Source: Dysidea avara (taxonomy: Eukaryota; Porifera; Demospongiae; Dictyoceratida; Dysideidae). From it: a stretch of 64,000 nucleotides of DNA. The stretch lies in the NCBI RefSeq assembly GCF_963678975.1, contig NC_089274.1, forward strand, positions 7,428,001 to 7,492,000, written 5' to 3'. Positions 61,507 to 64,000 of the stretch are shown here, one piece after another; the stretch's first letter is position 1, and the number at the start of each line of letters is the position of its first letter. Below the pieces are notes generated by a model, which saw only the letters and a program-made list of their open reading frames with translations, was not told the DNA's origin and did not search any database. A program made the position numbers and the translations under genes.

Positions 61507-61848
61507 TCAAATAATTAATTTCATTTTTAATAGTTTTTCCAGCAATAGAAATGTATTGGACATGCCTGCTGAGTGTTCCAGCTGGCAGTTTTGTCTCTGA
61601 ACAAAGTATAACAAATATCTGGAAACTTCTTCATACGAAGCATTCTTATCAGGTGGCTGATATAAAGTATCTGAGTGTACAATGATGTGAACATGGTTTT
61701 GTATTGCAGTAAGTTGTCTGAATATGTGCTTAGCAAAATTGATGAGGTTATAGATAACTACTGGGACCGATTCTGTTCCAGCTGCCATGAGCTGGTATGA
61801 GATATCAATATTGAATCTACTATTTAGGCACTGCATGGATAGTGTCAT
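61507..61848 (-). other. 113-codon open frame in X3, counterpart of the decayed frame in X1
   Basis: This minus-strand frame is the most complete version of the sequence described at 4240-5050. It includes AAGTESVPVVIYNLINFAKH and SYEEVSRYLLYFVQRQNCQL. X2 holds a rearranged remnant near 27440-27650. There are no recognisable domains. It is probably a fossil coding segment of unknown origin. Confidence 0.25.
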
Positions 61849-63480
61849 GGGTCAGTTCATTAAAGTTCTTACTGACACAGCAAGCTAATTTCAACAATTT
61901 TCCCAGAATTCCCACAGATAATGATCATATAGACAATTTGTTCTGTAGAAATAAGTGCATCACAATCTCATTCATACACAAGAGGCTCATGCACATACTA
62001 TCATTTAGTTACAAGCCAATAATGTGACCAAGTGCACCCATACAAGTAATGATCAAGGCTCTGATTGACCTTAACCTAATGCATTGATGAAAGTGGTTTC
62101 ATAGACTTGTGGTAAAGTATAGGCCAAATAATAGCATTTTTCTAAAAGGTGATCTATCCCCAGTAGAGATGTAATATATCTAATCAACATTCCATGGCTT
62201 CTGGTAAAGTGATCTATTACCACAACAGTTATATTTGTTTTAATATTTGACAGAAGCCCTTTATACCCTTTGATACCTTCATAGGCTTCTTTGAAATGAA
62301 TATGGCTAAAATGTGACTGATGACTATATATACATGCATTAGACACTCTCCTGCCCTCTCCCCCTCTTGGTTCAACTAATCTTTAGCACACAGTACCAGC
62401 AGGCTGCTACCTACGATGAAAGATATTAATTGTAGCCACATTCAAAACATAAATAATTATATTGACTGTGGTTACAATTGTCACTCATCATAGCAGCCTG
62501 TACTGCCATCATATGAAGGAATAGCTGAGGGGAGAAATTCATGAGGGGGAATAGCAAAGCCTAAGCCAGTCACTGCCACATGGTGTCTGAAGAATGTGAG
62601 ATGTGCTTGATCACAAAATGTTTGCAGTAGTTGCAACTACAGTACTTAGCTACACACATATAATTACAAATTGTAATCAATTACAACAAGAGTTCATAAA
62701 TATATATATTATGTACTCTTGATTACAACTATCTAATCACAACTTAACAAATAGCTACTAAAGTTTCTACTTATGTTATCAAAGTTGTCAGGATTGGCAT
62801 CTTCAATATTGGTATAGAAAATGTAGATTGCATGAAATATTGAGGATCAAAATTAGTGAGAAAATGAGTAAATATAAAAGGTTTCAGCTGTCTTCTGATA
62901 ATATACACTGATTGATTGAGATTGATAATTGGTAGGGCATTCCATAGGTGAGGAATTCTATTGAAATAACTGAGAATGTCTTGTGGCATTGTTCAAAGAT
63001 AGTGTGTGTTTTAATTACTGAGCTTTAGCAAGTAAAGTAGTTCCAGAGAAAAAGGTAATGTAACTCACTCTAGTGTTAACTAATGTCAAACTGACAGTTG
63101 GATTTTTCAAGGCCAAGATTTGATGAAGTATGTCAGAGATTTCATATTGATACATAACTGGTAAAAGTTTGGTTGTTGTTGATAGTCACTGGTAAAATCA
63201 TTCAGAATATAATTATTTAGTTGCGAGTTGCTGAATTCTCTCATTTAGCTATAGCAACCGCTCTGCCATTTTTGTAGGATAAAACATTCCAGTCTTGAGC
63301 AGTATATGATGGCGCTTTCAGCAAGGTTTCATCATATTTCAGTTACTTTCCTTTGTTCACTCATTGTCAGAAACGATATAGAAGGAGTTCCACTTGGAGA
63401 AGCTGCTGGTTGCTAACATGAATGATGCCTGGCAAAGTGATGTATCTAAAAGTGCCTGGGCCCTACTAAAGGAACTATAG

Positions 63481-64000
63481 TATCCTGTATGCAAGACCAA
63501 GCAGTCTTTACATTCAAGACTTGTAGCTATGCCACCAAGTCAACTTCTGGGGTTTGCAACTCCTACATGGCTTTTATATATTGTGACATATCCTGGATCA
63601 AATATCTATTCATAATCCAGACCTCATCATTGCTGGTGACTTCAACTTCCCTGCTATTGATGTATACAGTCAAGCCCCACCTATGGTTAATTTGTTTATT
63701 GAAGTTAATGACTCTGGCCGGACTAGAACAATTTGTTACTCAAGTGACCAGGAACAATCGTATATTATAGACTGAGTTCTCACTACACATCCTGACCTAA
63801 TCAATGATGTGCCAAGTATAGTTCTGATCACGAAGCAGTCACCTTCAAAATCAAAGTGTACTCCACAGCAAAACAGCTGAGGAAAGTTTATCGATACCAC
63901 AGCACTCAGTAGCATCAATCAATAGAATCTTAGAAGAAATGAATAATTTTTATTCTCTCAAGATCCCTATCAATATTCTGTTGAAAATAATTGAGAACGA
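63481..64000 (+). mobile_element. LINE 5' portion (endonuclease region), runs off the window
   Basis: Matches 6471-6980 of X1. It encodes the AGDFNFPAID motif near 63633 and a decayed LTTHPDLI segment near 63785. It has stops in all frames. The element continues past the end of the window. Confidence 0.75.

Larger units (their letters stand above)
57938..64000. repeat. Segmental duplication block X, copy 3 (X3), truncated by the window
   Basis: A direct copy of 1-6980. It lacks the MITE found at 3346-4209 and the long GT run. It keeps the minus-strand LINE tail at about 62760-63130 and the start of the plus-strand LINE from 63481. No gene is recognised. The short frames shared with X1 are explained by overall nucleotide similarity. 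Confidence 0.88.

Overview
This is a 64-kb piece of an animal nuclear genome. It is AT-rich and intron-bearing, with GT-AG introns, long dinucleotide microsatellites and many transposon remnants. The protein-coding content is a family of synaptotagmin-like (Slp/SYTL) Rab effectors, which is a metazoan trafficking family. The repeat-dense compact style would fit an early-branching marine invertebrate such as a sponge, but the species is not determined and that guess rests on general resemblance only.

Two apparently intact Slp paralogues lie in tandem on the + strand. Gene A spans 10788-17864 (8 exons, 735 codons) and gene B spans 34509-46558 (8 exons, 736 codons). Both start with a Rab-binding helix and zinc finger, continue through an acidic Gln/Ser-rich linker, and end with two C2 domains. 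Both C2 domains carry the signature that Slp proteins normally have only in C2B (a GG-x-RLG loop, then MDS, E and W, then a W/L-x-LR end). A third, broken copy (52953-55989) has an exon5/exon6 fusion deletion, frameshifts and a premature stop. It is preceded by a lone intact exon encoding the second half of a C2A-type domain (51396-51711), a module that genes A and B lack. A further unrecognised exon-like frame lies at 56902-57045.

Large duplications organise the locus. Unit 1 (about 10.45-22.43 kb) and unit 2 (about 34.25-51.17 kb) are direct copies carrying genes A and B. A different flanking block X occurs three times: X1 at 1-10.44 kb (+), X2 at 23.46-31.08 kb (inverted relative to X1) and X3 at 57.94-64.0 kb (+, running off the window). 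Gene A therefore sits inside an inverted repeat with arms of about 8 kb. Comparing copies dates many insertions as later than the duplication.

The mobile elements are mostly non-autonomous: a 2.77-kb TIR element with a 7-bp target duplication in intron 1 of gene B; a 2.29-kb hAT-type element with a perfect 8-bp duplication in intron 2 of gene B; a 378-bp foldback element with a 9-bp duplication (Mutator-like); a 353-bp element with a TAA duplication (Harbinger-like); and a hAT-type MITE in X1 that is missing from X3. LINE remnants with recognisable endonuclease and reverse-transcriptase motifs lie in X1 and X3. LINE 3' ends are scattered elsewhere. Intergenic DNA is otherwise filled with degenerate minisatellites and a short dispersed motif, ACTCTAATAGAGCAGTCA. 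I saw no tRNA or rRNA gene and no CRISPR array.
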